Notes under the pieces: model-generated
What the model was told of the DNA's origin: nothing
Databases searched by the model: none
Seen by the model: only the letters and a program-made list of their open reading frames with translations
Program-made: the position numbers and the translations under genes
DNA from: Hoylesella oralis ATCC 33269
GTDB lineage: Bacteria; Bacteroidota; Bacteroidia; Bacteroidales; Bacteroidaceae
Assembly (NCBI RefSeq): GCF_000185145.2
Contig: NZ_GL833119.1
Span: forward strand, 124,001-188,000
Length of the DNA: 64,000 bases
Reading direction: 5' to 3'
In this document: piece by piece, positions 27,357 to 36,487 of the stretch
Position numbering within the stretch: the first letter of the stretch is position 1
Layout: each line of letters opens with the position of its first letter

Positions 27357-28382
27357 ATGACAACCCAAAAGCCCTATAAAACCGATGTAGCGGTACTGAT
27401 TTTATTCTTTAACCGCCCCAAACAACTGCAAGACGTATTCGATGAAATCAAGATAGCACGCCCGAGCAAGCTGTTTCTTTATCAAGACGGACCGCGCGGA
27501 GAACACGATATGGCAGGCATAGAAGCCTGTCGGAAAATCGTCGAAGATATCGACTGGGACTGCGAAGTGCACCGACTATACCAAGAAAAAAACTATGGTT
27601 GCGATCCTTCAGAGTACATGTCGCAGAAATGGGCATTCTCTCATGTAGACAAATGTATTGTGCTCGAAGACGACGATGTGCCCTCCCAATCGTTCTTTCC
27701 GTTCTGCAAAGAATTGTTAGACAAGTACGAAAACGATGAAAGAATCAGCATGATCTGCGGTTTCAACTACGATGAAGTAACGAAAGATATGCCTTACGAC
27801 TACTTTTTTACTACCGCATTCAGCATCAGCGGATGGGCTTCATGGAAGAGAGTTATCGACTCTGGCGACGAAAACTATACCTTCTTAGACGATCAGTTCA
27901 ACCGTCATCAGCTCCAAGAGCTTATCAAAGAGCGCAGATTTCAGCAGGATTTCATCCGCTTCTGCGAGTATCATCGGTCGTTAGGCAAGGCATATTACGA
28001 GACTATTCTGCATGCCACGATCTTCTTCAACTCGGGGTTAAGCATCGTACCCCGTGCAAATCTCATCAATAATGCAGGCGCCACGGGCGAAGGAGTGCAC
28101 CTTTCAGGAAGCAATGACGACCTGCCTCGCGCCATCAGACGTATCTTCACAATGAAACGCCACGAGCTTTCGTTTCCGCTGAAGCATCCGCGTTACGTTA
28201 TCGAAAATGTGGAATACAAGAAACGTATGTTCAAGATTATGGCGTGGGGGCACCCGTGGATCAAGATCGGGCGATCGTTCGAAGAGCTTTGGCTCAACCT
28301 TTTACACGGCAACTTCAGGCGCATCGTCTCTGCCATAGGTAACAGATTACGCATAATGACTGGCCGTTCACGTTTCGATTAA
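27357..28382 (+). CDS. Glycosyltransferase, GT-A fold
   Basis: This 341-residue protein starts TDVAVLILFFNRPKQLQDVFDEI and has the metal-binding acid cluster IVLEDDDVPSQSFFPF near residue 105, a GT-A nucleotide-sugar transferase arrangement seen in HlpA/GT2-like proteins. The segment FSISGWASWKRV is typical of this group. Donor and acceptor are unknown. An AT3 acyltransferase gene follows after 29 bp in the same transcription unit, so the product may add a sugar that is then acylated. Confidence 0.83.
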   Translation: MTTQKPYKTDVAVLILFFNRPKQLQDVFDEIKIARPSKLFLYQDGPRGEHDMAGIEACRKIVEDIDWDCEVHRLYQEKNYGCDPSEYMSQKWAFSHVDKCIVLEDDDVPSQSFFPFCKELLDKYENDERISMICGFNYDEVTKDMPYDYFFTTAFSISGWASWKRVIDSGDENYTFLDDQFNRHQLQELIKERRFQQDFIRFCEYHRSLGKAYYETILHATIFFNSGLSIVPRANLINNAGATGEGVHLSGSNDDLPRAIRRIFTMKRHELSFPLKHPRYVIENVEYKKRMFKIMAWGHPWIKIGRSFEELWLNLLHGNFRRIVSAIGNRLRIMTGRSRFD

Positions 28383-28411
28383 TCCCTGAACACCACCGAA
28401 ATACGAACAGT

Positions 28412-29422
28412 TTGCAGACTAAAGAAAACAATCTTATCGAGATTACACGTACAAGAGCGCTCGCCACAGTGCTCATTGTATTGGGCCATAGCTTTGCCTT
28501 TTACGCCACCGGAGAGGGCAGTTGGCGCATTCACAGTGCCGTGGGAATACCCGCATACGGTTATTGCGCCACACTTTGTTCTACTATCGGACTGGCTTCT
28601 TTCATCATCATATCGGGCTATCTCTATGCCTATTTTCTTTATTTCAAGGACAGATATGCCGACACCAAGACCTTTCTGTTGAAGAAATACAGACGACTTC
28701 TCGTACCTTATATTATATGGGGAGCGGCGCAGATCGTGCTCATGCCCGACCAATACGGTCCGGGCACGCTCCTTAACGGGGCTGCCCATCTTTGGTTCCT
28801 GCCCATGCTGGCGGTCGTGTTCACCGTGTTTGCACTTACCAAACGCCTGTGGTTTCGGGCTTCGACAGTGCAAGAAACGCTGTTGCTCGCAGCACTCGTC
28901 GCCTTTTTCGCCCTATCCAAAGCGCTGCGCACATACGGCATATTCCCGCCGCCCATACTGAAACAGGCGCTTTACTTCATGCCCTTATTCTATTTGGGTA
29001 TGCTTACGGCGAAAGAAAACCTACGGTCTATGCTCGACAGGCAGCCTCTCTATGCCCGCTACATCTACAGTCTGTCGGCGATAGGTATTATCTCTGCCTG
29101 CATCGTCCTCGGCATCAAGGTGGGCATCAACATGTTTTCATCGGCAATACTGGTGCTACTTATGCTCTCCGTATTCGCAACGAAGTCCTGCAACAAGACG
29201 CTCCTACCCGCCGTAAAAAACATTGCCGACAACAGTATGGCTATCTACGTTCTGCATCATATCCTCATTTGGTTCGCCATCAGATACGCATGCGTCGCCG
29301 ATACCCTTACCGCATGGGGCTATTGGGGAGCGCCGGCAATCTTCCTTGTCGCCTTCTCCGTATCGTGGATATCGGCCGTATGTATAAGGAAAACGGGCGC
29401 CTATAAACTGCTGTTCGGCTGA
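28412..29422 (+). CDS. Acyltransferase family 3 membrane protein (first of four)
   Basis: This 336-residue protein with about ten membrane helices fits the AT3 (OafA/YrhL) family, which O-acetylates or succinylates glycans and lipids. The conserved N-terminal Arg and His appear in RTRALATVLIVLGHSFAF. SFIIISGYLYAYF corresponds to the family's LSGF motif. The start appears to be TTG at 28412: no in-frame ATG or GTG lies between the upstream stop and the first helix. It is co-transcribed with the upstream glycosyltransferase. Confidence 0.85.
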   Translation: MQTKENNLIEITRTRALATVLIVLGHSFAFYATGEGSWRIHSAVGIPAYGYCATLCSTIGLASFIIISGYLYAYFLYFKDRYADTKTFLLKKYRRLLVPYIIWGAAQIVLMPDQYGPGTLLNGAAHLWFLPMLAVVFTVFALTKRLWFRASTVQETLLLAALVAFFALSKALRTYGIFPPPILKQALYFMPLFYLGMLTAKENLRSMLDRQPLYARYIYSLSAIGIISACIVLGIKVGINMFSSAILVLLMLSVFATKSCNKTLLPAVKNIADNSMAIYVLHHILIWFAIRYACVADTLTAWGYWGAPAIFLVAFSVSWISAVCIRKTGAYKLLFG

Positions 29423-29438
29423 ACTGTTTCCGATATGC

Positions 29439-30788
29439 TTACCGAATCATGTACCCAACCAGCAGACCTCCGTTATATATCCATAGGTAAACGGCCAGAC
29501 AAACAAGCAAAACACGCAGACCGTAGGCATAATGCACCGGCAGTCGTTTCAACAGATATGCCACCGACAGCGGCACGATAAACAACCAATTGGCAGCCAT
29601 TATATACACTTCATTGATAGCAAAGCCGAAACCGATGTGCATTATCATATCCACAGCAAACCAACTTAAGCAAAGCAGAAGTAACTTTTCGCGCCGTCCG
29701 CACCATAGCCCGGCAACGAAAAGCAGTACCACTAAGGCCTCTACCGCATAGCGAAAGGGGTGACGGTACGATACGAAAACAGGCCTGCTTATCTGCACAT
29801 CCTCGAGCAGATGGTCTTGATGAAGCTGCAACGACTCACCGAAAAGGTTCTCGATCACAGTCTCTATGCGCGACGTAGAGAGATCCATCCATTGTAGGAG
29901 TAACACCTCGGAGTCTAATCCCTTACCGTTATGCTGCTCCACCCATACATTATGCCGTGCTGTTTCGGCACGGAAAGCCGCATCGGTCTTCGCTTTATCT
30001 TCGCCGATCTGCCTGCTTTTCTCGTTTTGAGGTACCACAATCTCGCGGTATTGATAGCGCTCAACAGCGAAAAGCAGTATTAGCGGCACTGCTACAACCG
30101 GCAAAGCGAACCGCAAGGAGAACACTCTTCGACCGTTGACAAACCATGCTGCGAGGAGTGTCTTTAGCCCATTGGTCAACGTAACACCGGCTGTAAGCGC
30201 AAAAAGCAGTGCGGTTTGCCACCATCTGAATACCTTCTGCTGCTTCAGATAGCAACCTGTAAGATACAAAGTCGTGCTGAGTAAGAACAGTGAAAGGCCA
30301 AAATGGTCGGGTACAAGTACGGTCAACATGATATGGGCGAACGAGAAAAAAAGAACGCACAATATAAGCGAATCGGTTAAAGATAACTCTACGACCTCAC
30401 GAAACGTACGAAGAAGAAAAACGAATGTATAAAATGCGCACATTACAAGTAATGCCATCATAAGGAACATGGCGAAATTAACGCCGTATTGTGCCATCAG
30501 AAAATCGTTAAACAGATAGAATGGATAGAGTAAAGAGTACAACAACGGATGACGGGTGGTCTCGTAATATGAAGCAGCATTAGAAAGTTCGATGTACGAA
30601 TAGGCATCGTAACCGCTTACATGGAAGTTTTTAAAGAACAAAGACCAAAAGCCTACGTTCTTTGCCCGCGTAAAGAGTCCGAAATATTTGTATGCAAGCA
30701 GTGCGTTCAGAGCTATAAACACGACCATTGCAACAAGCGAAGGAAGTGCTTCTTCGCGCCTTATTCGAAAGATATTCCGCATCTTCAT
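29439..30788 (-). CDS. Polytopic membrane protein, GT-C-like, paralogue 1
   Basis: This 449-residue protein has about 10-12 membrane helices. After the cytosolic start RNIFRIRREE, the first large external loop contains FHVSGYDAYSYIELS and TRHPLL, an acidic-plus-HP pattern like that of GT-C glycosyltransferases that use lipid-phosphate sugars. A later loop has DLSTSRIETVIENLFGESLQLH. It is a clear paralogue of the gene 9 bp upstream. I recall an uncharacterised Bacteroidota family (DUF6080) of this kind but could not check. Function is not known; GT-C is inference. Confidence 0.6.
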   Translation of the reverse strand: MKMRNIFRIRREEALPSLVAMVVFIALNALLAYKYFGLFTRAKNVGFWSLFFKNFHVSGYDAYSYIELSNAASYYETTRHPLLYSLLYPFYLFNDFLMAQYGVNFAMFLMMALLVMCAFYTFVFLLRTFREVVELSLTDSLILCVLFFSFAHIMLTVLVPDHFGLSLFLLSTTLYLTGCYLKQQKVFRWWQTALLFALTAGVTLTNGLKTLLAAWFVNGRRVFSLRFALPVVAVPLILLFAVERYQYREIVVPQNEKSRQIGEDKAKTDAAFRAETARHNVWVEQHNGKGLDSEVLLLQWMDLSTSRIETVIENLFGESLQLHQDHLLEDVQISRPVFVSYRHPFRYAVEALVVLLFVAGLWCGRREKLLLLCLSWFAVDMIMHIGFGFAINEVYIMAANWLFIVPLSVAYLLKRLPVHYAYGLRVLLVCLAVYLWIYNGGLLVGYMIR

Positions 30789-30797
30789 CTTGAACGT

Positions 30798-32219
30798 TTA
30801 GCAATTATAGCCCATCAGATAGGCCGATATCAGCGTGCCGTTGTATATCCACAGATACGCCGTAAGTACTGTCAACAGCCCCAACAGCATGCGCCTGTAA
30901 GCGCCGTTCGCAGCAATCAATAGGTACGCAACGGCTATCGGGATGGCATAAATCCAATGGGCCGCCATGATATACACCTCGTTCAGCCCAAATCCCAAGC
31001 CCATGTGTAACAGCATATCAAGCCCGAAATACGACAATACAAGCCATAGAAAGCGGCTTCGCCTGCCACACCAAACGCCCATGACGAACAGCAACAGAAC
31101 CACTGCTTCTACCACATAACTCAACACCCACCGGTATTTAACGATCATAGGCCTGCTGTGAAGCCCGTCTTCAAGCAGGTAATTGCGGTGCAACTGTATA
31201 GATTCGCCGAACAAATTCTCTACTGCCGACGCCATTCGAGATGTGGAAATGTCGGTCCAACTCATAAACCCGTCATTGCCAATCGGCACACTTTTCTCCT
31301 GTCTGTTTATCTTCTGTATCTGTTTTCCGGCCGGTTCGGGGCACCCGATTGCTGTGTCCGCCGGCCGCAAGCGTACCGTCTTTCGTTGCTGCATGGCAAC
31401 TTCTTTTTCCTTATCCTCAGCCCTTTTCTTCGCTTTAGCGGCATGGCATGCCACTTCCGTAGGCCATACAAGCGTGGCATATTCCCATTTGCTGAAGCTC
31501 CACAGTAGAGCTGCCGGCAATATCACTGCCAGAAACAGATACTTGGGCCTAAAGAAACGACGGCGATTTACGAAAAGTACCGACAGAAAAACCTTTATTC
31601 CGTTGTTCAACGAGATACCTGCAACGAGCATGAAATATAGAAAACTCTGCCATATCTTAAACACCTGTCTGCTCTTCATACGGCGTCCGGATATGTAAAG
31701 AGTGACAAGCAAGAGCATCATAGAGATGATGAAATGGTCGGGAACCATTGCCGAAAGCATGACATAGGCAAAAGAGAAGAAGAAAAAAGAGAGCAACAAA
31801 GCCTCTCGGCATGCCAATCCAACGATCTCGCGCATGATGCGAAAGAAGAATACGAAGGCATACAAAGCGCAGAATATCTGTATGGCAGCAACGATAAACA
31901 CGGCACAGTTGATACCTGTAAGCCACATCAGCGCCTGATTGAGCAGATAGGGAACGTACATATAAAAGGCAAGCAACGGATGCCTGTACACGTTATATCC
32001 GGCCGACCAGTCGCTTACGACGGCATAAGTAATAGGATCGAAGCCCGACACATGGAAATTGCGTATGAACAACGGCCAATAAGTATTCCGGATAGGCGTA
32101 AAAAGTTCATAGTATTTATAGACGACAAGAGCATTGAACAAGGTCAAAACAAACAGCATAAACACTGTGCCCATGCGTTCTTCACGACGGATACGAAAGA
32201 TATCGAATATAGGTTTCAC
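30798..32219 (-). CDS. Polytopic membrane protein, GT-C-like, paralogue 2
   Basis: This 473-residue protein shares with its downstream neighbour IFRIRREE, NFHVSGFD, YRHPLL, MVPDHF, and DISTSRMASAVENLFGESIQLH. It has an extra charged insert of about 40 residues (AKKRAEDKEKEVAMQQRKT region) in the large external loop. The start is taken as GTG 32219, giving MKPIFDIFRIRREE, which lines up with MKMRNIFRIRREE of the paralogue. The frame extends upstream, but the -7 box at 32247-32254 lies inside that extension, excluding it. The two form an operon. Confidence 0.6.
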   Translation of the reverse strand: MKPIFDIFRIRREERMGTVFMLFVLTLFNALVVYKYYELFTPIRNTYWPLFIRNFHVSGFDPITYAVVSDWSAGYNVYRHPLLAFYMYVPYLLNQALMWLTGINCAVFIVAAIQIFCALYAFVFFFRIMREIVGLACREALLLSFFFFSFAYVMLSAMVPDHFIISMMLLLVTLYISGRRMKSRQVFKIWQSFLYFMLVAGISLNNGIKVFLSVLFVNRRRFFRPKYLFLAVILPAALLWSFSKWEYATLVWPTEVACHAAKAKKRAEDKEKEVAMQQRKTVRLRPADTAIGCPEPAGKQIQKINRQEKSVPIGNDGFMSWTDISTSRMASAVENLFGESIQLHRNYLLEDGLHSRPMIVKYRWVLSYVVEAVVLLLFVMGVWCGRRSRFLWLVLSYFGLDMLLHMGLGFGLNEVYIMAAHWIYAIPIAVAYLLIAANGAYRRMLLGLLTVLTAYLWIYNGTLISAYLMGYNC

Positions 32220-32246
32220 TCCACTATACCAATTTGTTAGATTGTG

Positions 32247-32254
32247 CAAAAGTA
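32247..32254 (-). promoter_or_regulatory. -7 box of the GT-C-like pair
   Basis: TACTTTTG on the minus strand, with transcription starting near 32243, 24 bases before the GTG start. It shows this pair can be expressed separately from the operon upstream. Confidence 0.6.
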
Positions 32255-32412
32255 ATAAAAAAACATTAAATAAATACGTTTTCGCAGGAAGATAAAGACC
32301 ATTTAGAGAGGACATTCGCAAACGTCGTCGTTGACGGCCTTTACGAACAGTACAGACAGGATGCCTCCCTACGGTTGTTAAACAGGCATTCTAAGGGGCT
32401 TAGAGTTATGGT

Positions 32413-32817
32413 TTATCGTTTCAAGAAATAACGAACAAGCACGAAGTTCACGGGAACACACACGGCAAACATGGGTATCATGGCGAGTTGTTTGCTCATT
32501 CCAAAGAAGATAAACAGATTGAGCAGCAGCGTTTGGAGCAGGTAATTCACCGCATGAGAGAGGGCAAAACCGGCGCCATGAGTTACGTTCGACTTCACTC
32601 GGAACGTGAAACGTGTGGACGCAACGTAATTGAAAACGAAGCTGAGTGCGTATGCTATCGTGTTTGCCACGGTGGGCGAAAGCCACTGAACAATAATCAG
32701 ATACGCGCCATACTGTATGAGTACGGCCGCCACACCCACTATGCCGAAGCGCAACACCTCGGCCAAGCGGTCGTTATGCCCTCTGCCTGAACGGCTTAAA
32801 ATATCCCTTATCCGCAT
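32413..32817 (-). CDS. GtrA-family membrane protein
   Basis: This protein of about 134 residues has four hydrophobic segments and the GtrA pattern RFGIVGVAAVLIQYGAYLII near the start, then FVFNYVASTRFTFR between helices 2 and 3. GtrA proteins are linked to flipping or anchoring of polyprenyl-phosphate sugars, as with phage bactoprenol-glucose and mycobacterial Rv3789. ATG 32817 overlaps the upstream HAD gene by 44 bp; ATG 32853 is an alternative. It ends the UbiA-HAD-GtrA string. Confidence 0.85.
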   Translation of the reverse strand: MRIRDILSRSGRGHNDRLAEVLRFGIVGVAAVLIQYGAYLIIVQWLSPTVANTIAYALSFVFNYVASTRFTFRVKSNVTHGAGFALSHAVNYLLQTLLLNLFIFFGMSKQLAMIPMFAVCVPVNFVLVRYFLKR

Positions 32818-33403
32818 ACGCAAGCATCTCCTTATCGCCACAGCTGTCGCCATAAGCGGTCAATTCATAGGTTGTACGGTCGCCGCAGTGTGCCTCTATG
32901 CGCCTTACCTTTTCCGCACCGTAGCAATTCTTGGTAGCGAAACGGCCGGTAAGCAGCCCGTTTCGGTCGGTTTCTACCTGCGTTCCGAGCACCGAAATAC
33001 GTTGTCTGTCTTCATCGTTCGTGCCGAAATAGGGCACGAAACATTTCACCCAATTGTCGATACTGGCGCTTACAATGAGCACTTCCGCCCCGTCTGCCAA
33101 CGCTCGGTTCACCGCTTGTATGGCCTGCGGGCGCAAGATACGACCGCGATGCTCGGCAAACGACCGGCACAGGGCATCGAAATCTGCCAGACGCATGCCC
33201 TTGAAAAAGCGAGCAAACACCCGCTGTTTCACCTTATAATTAGGTATGAAACCGAGTTTCATAGCCACAAGAAACGGACTACAAAGCAGAAATCCCGCCG
33301 CGAAACGCACCGTGCCTTTGGCATAGGCAATAAAACCGATGAGCGTATCGCTATAGGTCAGCGTACCGTCAAAGTCGAAAGAATAGACCTTCCTGCACCT
33401 CAT
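32774..33403 (-). CDS. HAD-family phosphatase (SerB-like, HAD-IB)
   Basis: This 209-residue protein has all HAD motifs: nucleophile DFDGTLT near residue 9, VLIVSAS (motif II), a Lys in the GAEKVRRIE region, and YGDSCGDKEML (motifs III/IV). The helical cap type matches SerB-like HAD-IB enzymes. ATG 33403 overlaps the UbiA stop as ATGA (33400-33403), so the two are translationally coupled. This suggests the phosphatase acts on the UbiA product, for example removing the 5-phosphate from a polyprenyl-phospho-pentose-phosphate. Confidence 0.87.
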   Translation of the reverse strand: MRCRKVYSFDFDGTLTYSDTLIGFIAYAKGTVRFAAGFLLCSPFLVAMKLGFIPNYKVKQRVFARFFKGMRLADFDALCRSFAEHRGRILRPQAIQAVNRALADGAEVLIVSASIDNWVKCFVPYFGTNDEDRQRISVLGTQVETDRNGLLTGRFATKNCYGAEKVRRIEAHCGDRTTYELTAYGDSCGDKEMLAYADKGYFKPFRQRA

Positions 33404-34278
33404 AAGCAATATATAATGATGAAGAACGACAGACACCAGAACAATACGATGAGCTGAATGAACAGGTCTTTGAGCATTACCTTGGTGGGATCGCCGCTTC
33501 GTTTGTCTACTACGGCGAGCTGAATATAGCGCAATAATCCGAGTAGAACGAACACGCTCGTGAGATAGAGCTTATCGGTATGGAAACGTTCTACCACCTC
33601 CGGCGACACCGTGTACATGATGTAGCACACAAGCGTGACCGATGCAGCAATGGTAATGGCTTGGTTGATGAACGTCAGGTTGTAGCGGATGGTGTTCTTG
33701 CGGGGCGCTTCGCCGGTGTCGTTCATACGCACTACGTCGTCTCTCCGCTTGGCAAAGCTGAGGAAGAGGGTAAGCAAAAAGGTCATGAGCACGATCCATT
33801 TGCTGAGTACAACACCCGTGGCGATGCCTCCGACGAATATTCTAAGCACGAAACCCAGCGCCACTATGCACACATCCAATATGGCATATTGTTTCAAACG
33901 CATGCAATAAGCAAGGTTGAGTACGTAGTAAAACAAGATTACCACGCCCGTTTCGAGACGCTTTTCGGGCAACAGCAAGAGCATAAACATGCAGAGCAGC
34001 AGCATCAGGCCCATGAGCATGTAGGCCTGCACGATACTTATAGCGCCCGAAGCAATGGGGCGTAGGCGCTTTACAGGGTGCCGGCGGTCGGCCTCCGCAT
34101 CGTATATATCGTTGAAACAATAGATAGACGATGCCGCAAAACAGAAGGCCAAAGTGGCAATCACACCGCGGACGACAGACGTAGCGTTAAGCAATTCGCC
34201 GCCAAAAAATAACGGAATCAGCACGAAGAAGTTCTTTATCCACTGCTGAGGACGTATGAGTTTTACAATTGCTTTCAT
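33400..34278 (-). CDS. UbiA-family prenyltransferase, decaprenyl-phosphate phosphoribosyltransferase-like
   Basis: This 292-residue membrane protein has about nine helices. It opens LIRPQQWIKNFFVLIPLFF, and its Asp motif is YCFNDIYDAEADRRHPVKRLRPIASG, closely resembling mycobacterial Rv3806c, which moves phosphoribose from PRPP to polyprenyl phosphate. Later AKRRDDVVRMNDTGEAPRK followed by NTIRYNL also fits that subgroup. UbiA homologues making quinones or heme usually differ here. It overlaps the upstream AT3 gene by 4 bp and the downstream HAD gene by 4 bp. Product assignment is by motif only. Confidence 0.82.
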   Translation of the reverse strand: MKAIVKLIRPQQWIKNFFVLIPLFFGGELLNATSVVRGVIATLAFCFAASSIYCFNDIYDAEADRRHPVKRLRPIASGAISIVQAYMLMGLMLLLCMFMLLLLPEKRLETGVVILFYYVLNLAYCMRLKQYAILDVCIVALGFVLRIFVGGIATGVVLSKWIVLMTFLLTLFLSFAKRRDDVVRMNDTGEAPRKNTIRYNLTFINQAITIAASVTLVCYIMYTVSPEVVERFHTDKLYLTSVFVLLGLLRYIQLAVVDKRSGDPTKVMLKDLFIQLIVLFWCLSFFIIIYCL

Positions 34279-35276
34279 CTTTTAATTCTCTTGACAATGC
34301 TTCCTATCAGTGCATGAAGTGCCCACGACAAGGGCAAGGTGATAGCTACGGTAACCGCAAACGTTACCCAATAGCCCAGTCGATAGGCTTCTAAATAGTC
34401 TAATACGAAGTGTATATGGATGAGATATGCCTCAAGACTCACGGTTCCGATGAACTTGCAAAAGCGGTTGAAGTTCTTCGGAGTGCGCCTGAATATGCGG
34501 TTCAACAGCAGTATACTGGTAATTGTGAACGGTATGTATAGCATCCGTTCCACGAAGAGGGGGAAACTACCGTGCCTAAATTGCTCGAGATAGAGGCATG
34601 TACCGAAGGTCAAAAGCCAGATAACCATAAGCATCCACACGGATTGTCCATCAAGTTGTCGCTTTTCTTTTACCATCTGTCCCATGTTGATGCCAATGAA
34701 AAAGATGGGAACACGGCTCCAGAATATCTCTAAATGGCCAACTACGCGGTGTAGGGGTACCACCCATTCCACCATCACGCACCATATAACCATGACAAGC
34801 GGCAACCAACGGTACATAGGATGATGCTGTATGAGCTTCATATAGGCAGGCGCGAAGGTATAGAGCATCATAATGGCAGGCACATACCAAAAGGTTAGCT
34901 CGTTATGAAGCCAGAAGTCCCAGTTGAAAGTGATATCTCCGATGAGGTCGACAAGGCTTGTGCTGTGCCCTCCCCCATGCAGATAATCGGGTATGTAGTA
35001 CAGACAAGCGATGATAAACCATGCGGGATACACCCGTAGGTAGCGGCTCTTGAAGAAATGTTTCAATGAGGGAGTCTTCGTCCACGAGAACCATAAGCCC
35101 ACTCCACTAAGGAAGAGAAACATATCTACCCCCACATTACCGCACCTACGCAGCCCGAAGAAAGGATCTGAACGGTCGAGACCGACGTGGAAGAGGATAA
35201 TGAAAAGCATGGCAGCCCCCATCAATTCCCCGCGATAACGGCTGATATTTGCCAGTTCTATGTTCGGTATTTTCAT
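34275..35276 (-). CDS. Acyltransferase family 3 membrane protein (second)
   Basis: This 333-residue protein has the AT3 opening SRYRGELMGAAMLFIILFHVGLD, with conserved Arg and His, followed by GNVGVDMFLFLSGVGLWFSW. About ten helices follow. It probably acylates a surface glycan or its lipid-linked precursor on the periplasmic side. It overlaps ubiA by 4 bp and lies 54 bp after another AT3 gene in the same operon. Confidence 0.88.
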   Translation of the reverse strand: MKIPNIELANISRYRGELMGAAMLFIILFHVGLDRSDPFFGLRRCGNVGVDMFLFLSGVGLWFSWTKTPSLKHFFKSRYLRVYPAWFIIACLYYIPDYLHGGGHSTSLVDLIGDITFNWDFWLHNELTFWYVPAIMMLYTFAPAYMKLIQHHPMYRWLPLVMVIWCVMVEWVVPLHRVVGHLEIFWSRVPIFFIGINMGQMVKEKRQLDGQSVWMLMVIWLLTFGTCLYLEQFRHGSFPLFVERMLYIPFTITSILLLNRIFRRTPKNFNRFCKFIGTVSLEAYLIHIHFVLDYLEAYRLGYWVTFAVTVAITLPLSWALHALIGSIVKRIKR

Positions 35277-35330
35277 CGTCTTTCTATTGTCTGTTCGTGG
35301 TATATGTACCGCCCGTGCCGCCTCCAGTAT

Positions 35331-36485
35331 TTATTTAAGGCGCGTATCTGGTATGCGTTTCATCAATTCGCGTACCGCCCATGCCACGGCAATGGATGCT
35401 ATAACATACAAAAGCAGGCCGGTATAAACATCTCCCCTACGGCTGTAAGGGATGAATATCTTGCGGATAACGGGATGACACACAAAGAGCGCCGCCGACA
35501 GGCTGCCCATCCATGCCAGCCACGAGACCGCCGTACCGCGATCGGGCAGTAGTTTTACTGCCGCTACACAGCCGAAACACACAAATAAAGGTACGAAGAA
35601 CCACGCTTGGAAGTTATAACTAAAAGCAACAACCGCCCCGATCGATAATAACAACACGGCAGCATAGGCAGGCTTGGAGCACTCTCTACCGAAGCGGGCA
35701 TATAGGTATCCCGCCCCAAAAGGCAGCATTCCGCCCACGAAGTTGTACCGTATACGGTTGATAGTTTCACCTTCCGGATCGCAAAAAGCCTGCACGAGCC
35801 AGCAACAGACAATAAGCATAACGGTGACAGACCAATGCCTGCGGTACATCAGAAGTCGATATACCACATATAGTTGCAGCATCAATCCGAAGAACCAGTA
35901 AGGTCCGGGCCAGATAATACGGTCGGGATCGGGCAACAGATTGTTGAACATACCCAGTTGGGCTATGATGTTAACGAACTTATAATGAAAGGACGGGGGC
36001 GTAAGAGCATCTACTATCGTGAATAAAACGAAGCCTATAAGCATCATTTTAAATAGCTTTAAGAAGTGAGAAACGATGAAGTTCAGGCCTTCACCTGCCC
36101 CGCTAAAGACGGCAAGGCGAGACTCTGTTACCCCTTGAGAGGAGATTGAAGAACCGCTTTCGTACTTCCTGACCAACCCATACGCACTCAAAAACAAGAA
36201 TACAGGCACGCCGTAATGACCGAAGAACGACAACACATGCAGGGGAAACAGCACGTCCGGATGCAACATTACCTGCGTAAACCGCTCCACATTATACCGT
36301 GTAAAGGTGTATTCGTTCTCCTTTACCACCGGATTAAGCCAGTGGCAATAGTTATGGAGGAATATTCCGAGGATGGCAACCCCACGCAATAGGTTGCATT
36401 GAGTGCGCGAAAGAAGCTCGTTTCCGCATGCTTTTACAGCGCAAGAACTATTCTCTTCCGAGGCTTTATGTACCTGATCGTTCAT
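35331..36485 (-). CDS. Acyltransferase family 3 membrane protein (third)
   Basis: This 384-residue protein contains TQCNLLRGVAILGIFLHNYCHW (Arg and His of the AT3 active site) and GHYGVPVFLFLSAYGLVRKYE (family LSxxG-type motif). A Ser/Gly-rich loop around residues 115-135 separates early helices. It starts 2 bp after the phosphoethanolamine-transferase-like gene, so translational coupling is likely. Substrate unknown. Confidence 0.87.
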   Translation of the reverse strand: MNDQVHKASEENSSCAVKACGNELLSRTQCNLLRGVAILGIFLHNYCHWLNPVVKENEYTFTRYNVERFTQVMLHPDVLFPLHVLSFFGHYGVPVFLFLSAYGLVRKYESGSSISSQGVTESRLAVFSGAGEGLNFIVSHFLKLFKMMLIGFVLFTIVDALTPPSFHYKFVNIIAQLGMFNNLLPDPDRIIWPGPYWFFGLMLQLYVVYRLLMYRRHWSVTVMLIVCCWLVQAFCDPEGETINRIRYNFVGGMLPFGAGYLYARFGRECSKPAYAAVLLLSIGAVVAFSYNFQAWFFVPLFVCFGCVAAVKLLPDRGTAVSWLAWMGSLSAALFVCHPVIRKIFIPYSRRGDVYTGLLLYVIASIAVAWAVRELMKRIPDTRLK

Positions 36486-36487
36486 CT

